A DNA stretch of 64,000 nt from Competibacter_A sp037045535 (GTDB lineage Bacteria; Pseudomonadota; Gammaproteobacteria; Competibacterales; Competibacteraceae), in NCBI GenBank assembly GCA_037045535.1, contig JBAOHI010000062.1:124001-188000 (forward strand). The letters run 5' to 3'. Positions 44,676-53,691 of this stretch are shown piece by piece. Position 1 is the stretch's first letter. Each line of letters starts with the position of its first letter. Under the pieces are notes generated by a model. The model was not told the origin of the DNA and ran no database searches. It saw nothing but the letters and a program-made list of their open reading frames with translations. The translations under genes were made by a program, and so were the position numbers.

Positions 44676-47600
44676 ATGACTCAAGCCGCTAATCTGCAAA
44701 AAGGTTTGGTTCGCATCCTGACCGATGGTGGCGAAGTGCGGCGCGTGGTGGGGGCAGGTTTTTTAGTTTCGACACGATACATTCTGACTTGCGCGCATGT
44801 GGTGGCGGAGGCGTTGGGGATTCCAGAGGACGCGCCCGCCGCACCGACCGCGCTGGTCTGGTTGGATTGGCCGCTGGTGGCGGGTTCTGCGCCGATGACC
44901 GCCAAGATAGTGTGCTGGCATCCCGTCAAGGCGGAGGCCAGGCAGGGTGACCTGGAGGACATCGCGGTTCTGGAACTGGATGGCGAACGACTACTGTCTA
45001 ACACGGCCCAACCCGTGCCGGTGGTGGTGGTCGAGGATCAGGCGTTTTTTGACCGACCGGTACGGATGTATGGCTTCGCCGAGGATCGGGGCGATTGGGT
45101 CAGCGGTCAGTTGCAGGGACCGGTCGCCACCGGTTGGGTGCAACTCGATCACGAACTGGGCCGCCTTTGCGTGGCGCCCGGTTTCAGCGGCACGGCGGTT
45201 TGGGACAAGCGGGAAAACGCCGCCGTCGGGATGATCGTCAGCATCGCCACCCGGGAAAGCGTTCGTTCGGCCTACATGATCCCATCGGTCAGTCTGATTC
45301 GGGCCTGGCCGGCGCTGGACGAACACAGCCGCCTACCGAACCCCTATCGTGGCCTGGAAGCGTTCCGCGAACAGGATGCCCGCTTTTTCATGGGCCGGGA
45401 CCGCGACGTTCAGGACCTGCTGGCGATGGTGCAGCAACGTCCTTTCGTGGCGGTAGTGGGGGCCAGCGGCAGCGGCAAATCGTCGCTGCTGTTCGCGGGT
45501 GTGGTGCCCCAATTGCGCAAACAGGAGGACTGGCTGATTGCCGATTTCCGGCCTCGCAGCGATCCGTTTCGGGAACTGGCCACGGCGCTGACGCTGCTGC
45601 TGTACCCTGATCTGGATGAGCTGGAGCGGCTGGAAAAGCGCAAGCAACTGGCGGACAAGCTCGGCGAACGCAGCCTGAATCTGGCCGATGTCGTCGATCT
45701 GCTGTTCAGGAATCATCCCGACAAGCGGCTGCTGTTGATCGCTGATCAGTTCGAGGAGCTTTACACCCAGAATCTCGCCCCGGAGCGGCAGCGCCAGTTC
45801 GTGGATGAATTGGTAGCCACTGTGCGGGCGCAAGCCAAAAAACCCGCCTTCACTCTGCTGCTGGCGATGCGCGTTGATTTTCTGGGTCAGGCGCTGGATT
45901 ACGAGCCACTCGCCGAATGGATCAAGCCCAACCACCTATTGCTTGGGCCGCTGGGTCAAGCCGGTTTGGAAGCGGCTATCGAGAGTCCCACCCAACAGTT
46001 GGGGGTGAAGCTGGAAGAAGGTTTAGCCGAGCGCATCCTTCAGGACCTGGGTCAGGAACCGGGGGCGTTGCCCTTGCTGGAGTTCGCCCTGACCCAGTTG
46101 TGGGAACGGCAGCAGTACCGGCAACTAACCCATGCTGCCTATGAAGCCATCGGCGGCGTAACGCAGGCTTTGGCCCGCCACGCCGATGAAACCCTGGCTC
46201 GATTTCAAGACGAGCGGGAGCGACTGCGCCGAGTGTTCGTGCAACTGGTACGCCCTGGCGAAGGCACCGAGGATACCCGGCAGGTTGCAACACGCGAACA
46301 GGTGGGGACGGATAACTGGAATCTGGTGACGGAACTGGCGGACGAACGGCTGGTAGTGACCGGGCGCGATGCCCAAGGCCAGGAAACCGTCGAAGTGGTT
46401 CACGAAGCCTTGCTGCGGCACTGGCAACCACTGCGGCAGTGGATCGAGCAGGATCGGCAATTTCGGATCTGGCAGAACCGGTTGCGGCTGGCGTTGCGGG
46501 AGTGGCAGGAGCAAGGTTGGGATGAGGGCGCGTTGTTGCGTGGCGCGCGACTGGCGGAAGCGGAGGAACGGCTCAACGACCACGCGGACATACTGAGCCA
46601 AGTTGAAAAGGAGTACATCAAGGCCAGCATCGCGTTGCGCGAACGGGAAGCCACCGCGCGCCGGCGTGGTCGGCGACGGGTAATCGCTGGGTTGGCGGTG
46701 GGTCTGGTAGTGGCGTTGATGCTAGCCGGATTAGCAACCTGGCAATGGCGGGAAGCTGAACAACAGCGAAAAAACGCGCTCAATGCTCAATCAGCAGCCG
46801 AAAAGCAGCGCGATGAAGCTGACAGGCAACGCAATCTTACTCTGGCCCGACAACTGGCCGCCCAAGCGGGGCTACGGTTGGATAACACTGCGGCTGGCCT
46901 CGTGCAAAGTGCGTTGCTGATCACCGAATCGCTCCAGCATGACATAACACCGTCCAGTTACCTTACTTGGGCAAGATCGATGGACTTGTTACCGCGCAGC
47001 AAATTGATCCGGCTGTCGCATGAAGGCGGGATGTCGAATGTAACCTTTAACCCCGATGGCCAGCGGTTAGCCACCGCCAGTGACGACAACACGGTACGAT
47101 TATGGGAAGTGGCCAGCGGCCAGGAACTGGCTCGGCTGCCCCATAAGGGCAGGGTAAGAAGCGTGACCTTTAGCCCCGATGGCCAGCGGTTAGCCACCGC
47201 CAGTGACGACAACACGGTACGATTATGGGAAGTGGCCAGCGGTCGAGGACTGGCTCAGCTATCTCCTAAAGGCGGTGTGAAGAGCGTGATTTTCAGTCCC
47301 GATGGCCAGCGCTTGGCCACTGCCAACGATGACAATACGGTACGGGTCTGGGATGTGGTCAGCGGTCGGGAACTAGCTCGGCTGTCTTATGAAGGTAAAG
47401 TAAGCGATGTGACCTTTAGTCCTGATGGAAACCGGCTGGCCACTGCTAGTCAAGATGGTACGGTGCGGGTATGGGAGATAGCTAAAGGTCGGGAAATTAT
47501 CCGCATGATTCATGATGCTCAAGTAAACGCTGTAGCCTTCAACCCCAATGGAAAACGCCTGGCTACCGCTAGCGATGACAAAACTGCACGCCTGTGGGAC

Positions 47601-49091
47601 GCTGCTAGCGGTCAGGAACTCGCCCGTTTAAAACACAAGGGTGATGTGGTGGCTGTAATTTTCGCCCCCGATGGCCAACGCCTAGCTACCTCAAGCCATG
47701 ATTATTTCGATGTACGGCTGTGGGATGTCATCAGTGGCCAAGAATTTTTTAGTTTGGAACATCCAGAAGGAGTGAAAAAAATGCTCTTTAGTACCGATAG
47801 CCGATGTTTGGCCATTACCGGCTATGACAACACGGTGCGACTATGGGACGCTGCTAGTGGCCAGGAACTCGTACGGTTGATTCATGATGATCGCGTCTTG
47901 GACATAGCCTTTAGCCCTAATAACCAGGGCTTGGTTACTGCAAGCATTGATAAAACGGTGCGGGTGTGGAATATGACAATTGGTAGGAAAGAACTTGCCC
48001 GTCTGACTCATTCGGATTGGGTTTGGGCTGTGGCTTTCAGTCCCGATGGCCAGCGCGTGGCCACCGCTAGCGCGGACAGAACTGCGCGGCTGTGGGATGT
48101 TGCCAGCGGTCAGGAACTCGCCCGCTTGAAACACGAGGGCGATGTACGGACTGTGGTTTTCAGCCCCGATGGCCAGCGCCTGGCCACCGCCAGCAAAGAG
48201 GCGCGGCTGTGGGATGTTGCCAGCGGTCAGGAACTCGCCCGCTTGAAACACGAGAAAGCAGTGAATTCTATTGCCTTCAGTCCCGACGGCCAGCGCGTGG
48301 CCACCGCCAGTGAAGATCGCACGGCACGGCTGTGGGATGTCGTCAGCGGTCAGGAACTCGCCCGCTTGAAACACGAGAAAGCAGTGAATTCTATTGCCTT
48401 CAGTCCCGACGGCCAGCGCGTGGCCACCGCCAGTGAAGATCGCACGGCACGGCTGTGGGATGTCGTCAGCGGTCAGGAACTCGCACGGCTGATACACAAG
48501 AGTGATGTGTGGGCTGTGGCATTCAGCCCCGACGGCCAGCGCGTGGCCACCGCCAGTGAAGATCGCACGGCACGGCTGTGGGATGTCGTCAGCGGTCAGG
48601 AACTCGCACGGCTGATACACAAGAGTGATGTGTGGGCTGTGGCATTCAGCCCCGATGGCCAGCACCTAGCCACCGCTAGCAATGACAAAACTGCACGCCT
48701 GTGGGACGCCGCCAGCGGTCAGGAACTGGCCCGTCTAAACCATCTGGGTAATGTGCGGACCGTGGCTTTCAGTCCCGACGGCCAGCGCGTGGCCACTGCG
48801 AGCCATGACAAAACAGCACGGCTGTGGGATACCGTTAGCGGTCAGGAACTCATTCGCTTGCCGCATGAGAGTGATGTGTTTGATGTGGCCTTCAGCCCCG
48901 ATGGCCAGCGTTTGGCCACCGCCAGTTACGACAACACGGCGCGGATTTGGTTATGGCGAACGGAAGATCTAATTACTGAAGCCTGCGCGCGGCTGCCGCG
49001 CAACTTGACCCACCAGGAATGGCGGCAATTCGTGGGAGAAGAAGTGCCCTATCATGCCACCTGTCCCAATCTGCCAGTGCCGGAGGATTGA
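44676..49091 (+). CDS. Trypsin-nSTAND1-TM-WD40 conflict protein
   Basis: A 1471-residue multidomain protein. Residues 1-210: trypsin-like protease with His41 (LTCAHVV), Asp95 (DLEDIAVLEL) and Ser171 (APGFSGTAVW), a complete triad. Residues 223-600: nSTAND1-type NTPase, starting PYRGLEAFREQDARFFMGR, with Walker A 262-270 (GASGSGKSS), Walker B 352-360 (LLLIADQFE) and a winged-helix/VVHEALLRHWQPL region. Residues 668-690: membrane helix. About 690-735: coiled coil. Residues 779-1445: sixteen WD40 repeats of 41 residues, enough for two propellers. It follows Trypco1 in an operon. The design is that of a signalling NTPase in which ligand binding at the propellers triggers the N-terminal protease. 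A defence role is inferred, not shown. ATG 44676 was chosen because protease homology begins there. Confidence 0.92.
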   Translation: MTQAANLQKGLVRILTDGGEVRRVVGAGFLVSTRYILTCAHVVAEALGIPEDAPAAPTALVWLDWPLVAGSAPMTAKIVCWHPVKAEARQGDLEDIAVLELDGERLLSNTAQPVPVVVVEDQAFFDRPVRMYGFAEDRGDWVSGQLQGPVATGWVQLDHELGRLCVAPGFSGTAVWDKRENAAVGMIVSIATRESVRSAYMIPSVSLIRAWPALDEHSRLPNPYRGLEAFREQDARFFMGRDRDVQDLLAMVQQRPFVAVVGASGSGKSSLLFAGVVPQLRKQEDWLIADFRPRSDPFRELATALTLLLYPDLDELERLEKRKQLADKLGERSLNLADVVDLLFRNHPDKRLLLIADQFEELYTQNLAPERQRQFVDELVATVRAQAKKPAFTLLLAMRVDFLGQALDYEPLAEWIKPNHLLLGPLGQAGLEAAIESPTQQLGVKLEEGLAERILQDLGQEPGALPLLEFALTQLWERQQYRQLTHAAYEAIGGVTQALARHADETLARFQDERERLRRVFVQLVRPGEGTEDTRQVATREQVGTDNWNLVTELADERLVVTGRDAQGQETVEVVHEALLRHWQPLRQWIEQDRQFRIWQNRLRLALREWQEQGWDEGALLRGARLAEAEERLNDHADILSQVEKEYIKASIALREREATARRRGRRRVIAGLAVGLVVALMLAGLATWQWREAEQQRKNALNAQSAAEKQRDEADRQRNLTLARQLAAQAGLRLDNTAAGLVQSALLITESLQHDITPSSYLTWARSMDLLPRSKLIRLSHEGGMSNVTFNPDGQRLATASDDNTVRLWEVASGQELARLPHKGRVRSVTFSPDGQRLATASDDNTVRLWEVASGRGLAQLSPKGGVKSVIFSPDGQRLATANDDNTVRVWDVVSGRELARLSYEGKVSDVTFSPDGNRLATASQDGTVRVWEIAKGREIIRMIHDAQVNAVAFNPNGKRLATASDDKTARLWDAASGQELARLKHKGDVVAVIFAPDGQRLATSSHDYFDVRLWDVISGQEFFSLEHPEGVKKMLFSTDSRCLAITGYDNTVRLWDAASGQELVRLIHDDRVLDIAFSPNNQGLVTASIDKTVRVWNMTIGRKELARLTHSDWVWAVAFSPDGQRVATASADRTARLWDVASGQELARLKHEGDVRTVVFSPDGQRLATASKEARLWDVASGQELARLKHEKAVNSIAFSPDGQRVATASEDRTARLWDVVSGQELARLKHEKAVNSIAFSPDGQRVATASEDRTARLWDVVSGQELARLIHKSDVWAVAFSPDGQRVATASEDRTARLWDVVSGQELARLIHKSDVWAVAFSPDGQHLATASNDKTARLWDAASGQELARLNHLGNVRTVAFSPDGQRVATASHDKTARLWDTVSGQELIRLPHESDVFDVAFSPDGQRLATASYDNTARIWLWRTEDLITEACARLPRNLTHQEWRQFVGEEVPYHATCPNLPVPED

Positions 49092-49252
49092 AGAAATGGA
49101 CATCCCAATTCTCCTCCTCCCGGTTCGCAAACACCGTCACCGCCACGTCAGGCCCGGCGTGGGGGACGCCGATACAGATACAGAAACAATTCCTGAACCT
49201 CGATTACCCAAACCCACCACCCCAATCACTCGCTCCAGTTGTCGGCGCGGCC

Positions 49253-49645
49253 TCAAGGCTTTTCCCCCTGCAAATCCATATTGACCGGCAATCGCCGGAT
49301 TCGAACCTGAGTCTCGGTCACTGTGATAATGCGTCTTGCTCGGCAAATGCTTGAATATGATGCCTAATGCGTATGAGCAACTCAGCCATGCCTATCGCTT
49401 GCAAGCCTTCAATCCGAATGCGCACTACCGACGGTGATCGCTCGGACCCCAAAAACCAGTAGGGCATGAAAATCGGCATCCAGCGTAACGCAAACCCGGT
49501 TTTCCCGTCGGGCGTAATCTAGAATCTCCTGATCCGTGGCGCGACTCATGCCGATTTCACCGACATGAACCACATCCCAGCCTTCTCTCCGCAAGCGCGA
49601 AGCAGTCCCACGCGGCAATCCCTGATCAAGCACTATCCGTATCAT
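49253..49645 (-). CDS. DUF5615 PIN-like toxin (two frameshifts)
   Basis: The product starts MIRIVLDQGLPRGTASRLRR with the conserved acidic residue, then ATDQEILDYARRENRVCVTL and DADFHALLVF. Near 49457, in a T5-G4 run, the frame shifts; the expected continuation SERSPSVVRIRIEG and AELLIRIRHHIQAFAEQDAL is in a second frame. Near 49330 it shifts again to ITVTETQVRIRRLPV, the normal end, with a stop at 49253. Both shifts are single-base and the protein is otherwise complete, so sequencing error is plausible. ATG 49645 overlaps the stop of the DUF433 gene. Confidence 0.78.
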
Positions 49646-49875
49646 GCGGCATCCAAACTGAACGTTTGCACTTCCAGACTCTGAGCGGCAAAATCCAGGC
49701 ACTGCCGAACATCTTCAGGCTCCAATTCGGGATATTCCCTAAACAAATCATTCCAGTCGGGATACACCTTCAGGGCTTGGAGTACTCGCCGCACGGTCAG
49801 ACGCATACCGCGTACACAAGGTTGGCCATTCATCAGGCCAGGATTTACCGTAATTCGATCCCAATTTCTCATCAC
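49642..49875 (-). CDS. DUF433 antitoxin
   Basis: A 77-residue winged-helix-like antitoxin: DRITVNPGLMNGQPCVRGMR followed by LTVRRVLQALKVYPDWNDLF and a C-terminal LEPEDVRQCLDFAAQ helix, all typical of DUF433. It is followed, with an ATGA overlap, by a DUF5615 PIN-like toxin, the standard arrangement. The N-terminal domain should bind the promoter for autoregulation. Confidence 0.9.
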   Translation of the reverse strand: MMRNWDRITVNPGLMNGQPCVRGMRLTVRRVLQALKVYPDWNDLFREYPELEPEDVRQCLDFAAQSLEVQTFSLDAA

Positions 49876-49961
49876 TGGTTACCCGATCGAAATTTTTCCG
49901 CGATCAAAATTAGGTGCGCCGGATTGCCTAATTCCCATCACCCCCATCCTCGCCCCGGTCG

Positions 49962-50203
49962 TCAGCGCAACCTCAAGGTTTCTCCTCTCGCAACTCCCGC
50001 ACCTCCGCCTCGCTCAATCCAATCCTCTCCGCCAACAACCAATTCTCCGATTAGACCATCATCGGCCGGCGGTTCTTCCGTCAACAACGCCTGGGCTTCG
50101 GTCACTACCGTCACTGGCGGAGCCAGAATCAACGCCAGCACCCGCACGCCCCCGGTTCTGGCCATTCCTGAAACAGCCGATAAAACAGGCTATCCGTTTT
50201 CAT
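49962..50203 (-). pseudogene. DUF2887/Rpn-like relic
   Basis: From ATG 50203 the minus strand reads MKTDSLFYRLFQEWPE, the hallmark N-terminus of DUF2887-type (Rpn/PD-(D/E)XK-related) proteins. After about 16 codons the similarity ends and only scattered pieces follow, one resembling the LSEAEVRELREE tail near 49995. It is a deeply deleted copy. The same start, more diverged, occurs at 51121-51181 behind the intact ABC ATPase gene. Confidence 0.55.
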
Positions 50204-50276
50204 TAACCCGTTCCGCCATGGCCAGTTCCCGCAGCGCCGCATCCTGCAAAGTTGGCTGCAACGATTGCGCGGTCAG
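50141..50276. repeat. Imperfect direct repeat, copy B (ABC-ATPase 3' end plus DUF2887 start)
   Basis: About 136 bases align with 51121-51258. The right part encodes, on the minus strand, SLQPTLQDAALRELAMAE, matching PLQPTLQDAALRELAMTE at the C-terminus of the ATPase gene at 51178. The left part holds the DUF2887-like start. Only the 3' end of the ATPase is present. Confidence 0.8.
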
Positions 50277-50342
50277 CCGCTTGTAGAAACTGTAGATTAG
50301 GCTAGGCTAAACGATAGCCCAATTCAATGAAGGAGACTTGGA

Positions 50343-50855
50343 ATGAAACGTATCTATTTCCTGGTTCCAGAAATCGATGTGGCGAAAAAGATCGTGGATG
50401 AATTGCTGCTCGCGCGTGTGGAAGAGCGCCATATTCATATCCTGGCCAAGCGGGATACTCCGCTTCAGGATCTGCCTGAAGCCTCGTTCTTACAGAAAAG
50501 CGATTTTATCCCCGCGATGGAGCGCGGTCTGGCGCTCGGGGGTACCGTCGGCACGCTCGCGGGGCTGGTTGCCGTCGCACTCGGTCCGGCAAGTCTGGTG
50601 ATAGCGGGGGGAGGGATTGTCCTGGCAGGGGGATTGGCCGGTGCCAGCGTCGGGGTTTGGGTGAGCGGGATGGTGGGGTTGAACGTCGGCAATACCCGAC
50701 TGAAGCCATTCGAGGATGCCATCGAGCGGGGCGAGTTGTTGATGATGATCGACGTACCGCGTGACCGGGTGCAATCGATCACCGAAATGGTCAAATCCCA
50801 TCATCCTGAAGCGCAGGCGGAGGGTACGGAACCGACGATTCCTGCCTTTCCGTGA
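50343..50855 (+). CDS. DUF1269 family membrane protein
   Basis: A 170-residue protein beginning MKRIYFLVPEIDVAKKIVDE, with ARVEERHIHILAKRDTPLQD, a Gly/Ala-rich double membrane segment (GLALGGTVGTLAGLVAVALG; SLVIAGGGIVLAGGLAGAS) and an alpha-beta C-terminus (ELLMMIDVPRDRVQSITEMV). This fits DUF1269. AGGAG precedes ATG 50343. It is the only intact gene between the two copies of the direct repeat and is in the opposite direction to the exporter. Role unknown; inner membrane. Confidence 0.85.
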   Translation: MKRIYFLVPEIDVAKKIVDELLLARVEERHIHILAKRDTPLQDLPEASFLQKSDFIPAMERGLALGGTVGTLAGLVAVALGPASLVIAGGGIVLAGGLAGASVGVWVSGMVGLNVGNTRLKPFEDAIERGELLMMIDVPRDRVQSITEMVKSHHPEAQAEGTEPTIPAFP

Positions 50856-51177
50856 GACGAGATAGACGGGGTGGGTCCGGCTCGGACGGCGATGGGTTTC
50901 CGTGCCTGCGGCTTAACCCGCGTTTTAGCTGGGCGAGCGGCAATCGGGGTACCAACCATCGCCTTCAGGTGCCGCGTTTCAGATAGCGGTGCAATCTTGC
51001 CGCGAAGCGTTTCAGGCGGGGATTTATTTCCCCGCCAGCTCAATCCGCTGGCTTTAGTCTGTCAGTTATTGAGTTCCTCGGCCCGTAGCGCGTGGCTCGT
51101 CGTCGGCGTTTCCAGTTCCGCCAGTGCCAGGACCGGTTCCGGTTGCTTCTGGAACGGCTGATAAGCCAGACAGTTCA
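50856..51177. other. Intergenic region with repeat copy A
   Basis: From 50856 to about 51120 I recognise no gene; an 80-codon minus frame (50801-51043) has no family. From 51121 to 51177 lies the DUF2887-like start of direct-repeat copy A: on the minus strand it reads MMNCLAYQPFQKQPEPVLAL, a decayed counterpart of MKTDSLFYRLFQEWPE. Confidence 0.55.
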
Positions 51178-51258
51178 TCATTTAGCGATGGATTCCGTCA
51201 TCGCCAACTCCCGCAGCGCCGCATCCTGTAAGGTCGGCTGCAAAGGTTGCGCGTTCAG
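51121..51258. repeat. Imperfect direct repeat, copy A
   Basis: Counterpart of 50141-50276. Positions 51178-51258 are the genuine 3' end of the ATPase gene; 51121-51177 is the decayed DUF2887-like start. The two copies bracket the DUF1269 gene. Confidence 0.8.
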
Positions 51259-52105
51259 TTCGGGATCGAGCGCCTGCAGGCGAGCCTGAAACTCAGCCAA
51301 CGGACAGCCCGCATCGAGCCATACCCGCAACTGTTGCCCGACTGGAAACACCCGTTTCACCATCGGCCACGCCAGCACCGCCGCGCGCTGTCGCCGTGCC
51401 GTCACGCCGGATACCCCGACCAGTACCGCATCGCCACCCGTCACCAGCTCCAGCGGTGTACCCTGCCGCTCCAGTCGCCCAGCGCGCAATAATCCTACTC
51501 GGTCGCAGCGTTCCGCTTCATCCATGTTGGCAGTGGCGTACAGAATTGCCACGCCCTCGGCACGAACCCCATTCAACAAACGCCAGAACGCCCGCCGCGA
51601 CACCGGGTCTACGCCGGTGGTCGGCTCGTCCAGAAACATCGCCCGAGGCTGGCTGACGAGGGCGCAAGCCAGCGCCAGCTTTTGCATCATTCCGCCCGAC
51701 AGGTTGTTGGCGCGCCGGTCCTCGAATCCCGTCAATCCGGTTCGCCGCAATAACTCCGTGATGCGCTTCGCGGGCCATGGGTCGAGATAAACTGTGTAAG
51801 TCTGCGAAAAAATTTAGGTTTTCTTGGACCGATAGATCGGGATACAGTCCGAAGCCTTGTGGCATGTACGCGATCTGGTCGCGCAAGATCGGATCAATGG
51901 CATCCCGTCCCAGCACGCAAACGCGTCCGTCCTGGGGTGATAATTGCCCGACTACCAGTTGCAGCAAGGTTGTCTTACCGGCGCCATCCGCGCCCACCAC
52001 TCCGAAAATCTCGCCCGGCGCGACGTTCAGTGTCACCCCAGCCAACACCGGATGCTCACTGTAGGCGAAGCGCAGGCCGGTGATCTCGATCGCTGGGTCG
52101 GTCAT
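51178..52105 (-). CDS. ABC exporter ATPase (N-terminal YbhF-like half; one frameshift)
   Basis: The first frame gives EITGLRFAYSEHPVLAGVTL, Walker A GADGAGKTT and Q-loop YMPQGFGLYPDLSV. Near 51790 it shifts; the second frame continues DPWPAKRITELLRRTGL, the signature LSGGMMQKLALACAL, Walker B AMFLDEPTTGVDP and a regulatory C-terminus ending LREL. Together about 309 residues, all motifs intact. ATG 52105 overlaps the HlyD stop (ATGA). This half has the canonical LSGG that its partner at 43295 lacks, so the pair would form one working site. Confidence 0.88.
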
Positions 52106-53091
52106 GGTGGGGTGGTGCTGAGTACGACATCCGCCGGTTGACCCAGCTTCAGCACACCGTCGGGATTGTCCACTTGTACCTTGACTCGATACACCATATC
52201 CACCCGTAAAGCATGGGTTTCGACGGTCTTCGGCGTAAATTCAGCCGTCGGGGAAATAAAAGAGAGCCGGCCTTCGAACACCTTGCCGGGCAGGCCATCG
52301 ATCCGTATCTGCGCGGCTTGTCCAAGGCGGACGCGGGTTAAATCCTTTTCATTCAGATAGGCGCGCACCCAAGGCCGGCTCAGTTCGGCGATTCGCAATA
52401 CCGTCTTGCCGGGAGATACGATTTCGCCGGCTTCCACCAGCCGCACCGATACCATACCCGCGACCGGACTTTGCAATCGAGTGTATTCCAGCTGTCGCCG
52501 GGTCGTTTCGACCGTTGCTTGCCGGGCGCGGAGCGTGGCGGCTGCTTGGTCGATGTCTTCCCGACGCGGACCTTCCCGCAGCAACGCAAGATTCTGTAAT
52601 GCCTGCTCAACGCCGGCAAGGGCGACATTCTGGCGTTGCCTAGCCTGATCGAGCTGATCCTGGGCAGCCAGTTTCTTGGTGACCAGATCAGCGATTCGCT
52701 TGAATTCAACGCGAATATAATCGAGATCGGCTTGCGCCTTGGCCAGTTGCGCTTCCGCGACTCGCAGTTCCTGAATACGAGTCCCGGCCCGCAGGGCCGC
52801 TAGTGCAGCCTGGGCGGCTTCTGCTTGGGCGATAGCATTGCTCAAGGCTAACTCGAAATCGTGGGCGTCCAAAGTCGCGACTTCCTGTTCGATTTGGACA
52901 GAATCCCCTTCATCGACTCGCAACGTGGCAATACGCCCGCCGACTTGAAAAGCCAAGTCGATCTCCCGTGCTTCTACTGTCCCGGAAAGCTCGATCTGCC
53001 TAGATTCATCGACACTTTGCCACGGCCAGCGGAATGCTAGCAGCAGCGGAAAGATGGGTAGGGCCAGCAGCCAGATGGATGCACGTTTCAC
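52102..53091 (-). CDS. HlyD/YbhG-type membrane fusion protein
   Basis: A 329-residue periplasmic adaptor: N-terminal anchor (IWLLALPIFPLLLAF), lipoyl halves (VGGRIATLRVDEGDSVQIEQ and YTRLQSPVAGMVSVRLVEAG), a long alpha hairpin (about 80-195, AQAEAAQAALAALRAG, AKAQADLDYIRVEFKRIADL) and a beta-barrel end. It is the first gene of the exporter cluster and should link the inner-membrane ABC complex to an outer-membrane channel, not encoded here. Confidence 0.92.
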   Translation of the reverse strand: MKRASIWLLALPIFPLLLAFRWPWQSVDESRQIELSGTVEAREIDLAFQVGGRIATLRVDEGDSVQIEQEVATLDAHDFELALSNAIAQAEAAQAALAALRAGTRIQELRVAEAQLAKAQADLDYIRVEFKRIADLVTKKLAAQDQLDQARQRQNVALAGVEQALQNLALLREGPRREDIDQAAATLRARQATVETTRRQLEYTRLQSPVAGMVSVRLVEAGEIVSPGKTVLRIAELSRPWVRAYLNEKDLTRVRLGQAAQIRIDGLPGKVFEGRLSFISPTAEFTPKTVETHALRVDMVYRVKVQVDNPDGVLKLGQPADVVLSTTPP

Positions 53092-53691
53092 GGAAGTTCC
53101 CGATTCAAGAATGCAGCAACGGGCGAATTAACCATCCGCCTGCTGGATAGATGATCTGCTGGGTTGATAACTCATTAATAAACAAAACATTGCGGATGTC
53201 TTCGATATCCTGGTTGAACAAGGCAGCTCGGATGAGGATGAATAGTATAACCTTGGCTCGTTGATATCGGCACCCATCCAGTTTATTCAGCGTCCGAAAA
53301 TTATGATGATTAGCAAGTTCCAACTCGGTCATGAAGAGAGTATATGGTACTCCGCATGAGTTTATCTTTCTGGCGATTTTGTCAGTGCAGATCGCGACTG
53401 CTTATTCGCCTATTGATGATGAAGGTTTCCCAATGAAGCGGTTATCGATTTTTCATCGCGGCAAAGATATTGCTTATCACTGAAAGCGACGATAATCTTG
53501 TTTGGCGAGCTATAATGATTTGCATAGTATTCTAGCCAAAGATGCCTAGTTTTTTAAATGCATCGCTCAGTCGGGGTATTGACCTTGCTATCGGTTTGGT
53601 TTGAGAGTTTTTGAATTAATTTATTTAATATCAACATAGTTATTATATAACTGGAAGAAATATAACTAAAAGTTGTATAGGGGGTTAAGGA
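53092..53691. other. Intergenic region upstream of the FecR-TPR-barrel gene
   Basis: 600 bases without a recognised gene. A 75-codon minus frame at 53105-53332 has no family. The last 120 bases are strongly AT-rich and end with a GGGGGTTAAGGA ribosome-binding site before ATG 53692, so the promoter of the peptide-maturation locus and that of the divergent exporter probably both lie here. Confidence 0.5.

Noticed and set aside
47841..48665. 274-codon minus-strand frame with internal repeats
   Set aside because: It is the antisense image of the WD40 repeats; its periodicity follows directly from them.
47011..48960. Regular 123-base repeats that could be taken for a CRISPR or satellite array
   Set aside because: They are coding, in one open frame, and each unit is a WD40 repeat; there are no spacers.
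49275..49305. tRNA-like T-loop (ggttcgaatcc on the minus strand)
   Set aside because: It is part of the DUF5615 coding sequence (TQVRIRRLP) and no acceptor, D or anticodon stems can be built around it.
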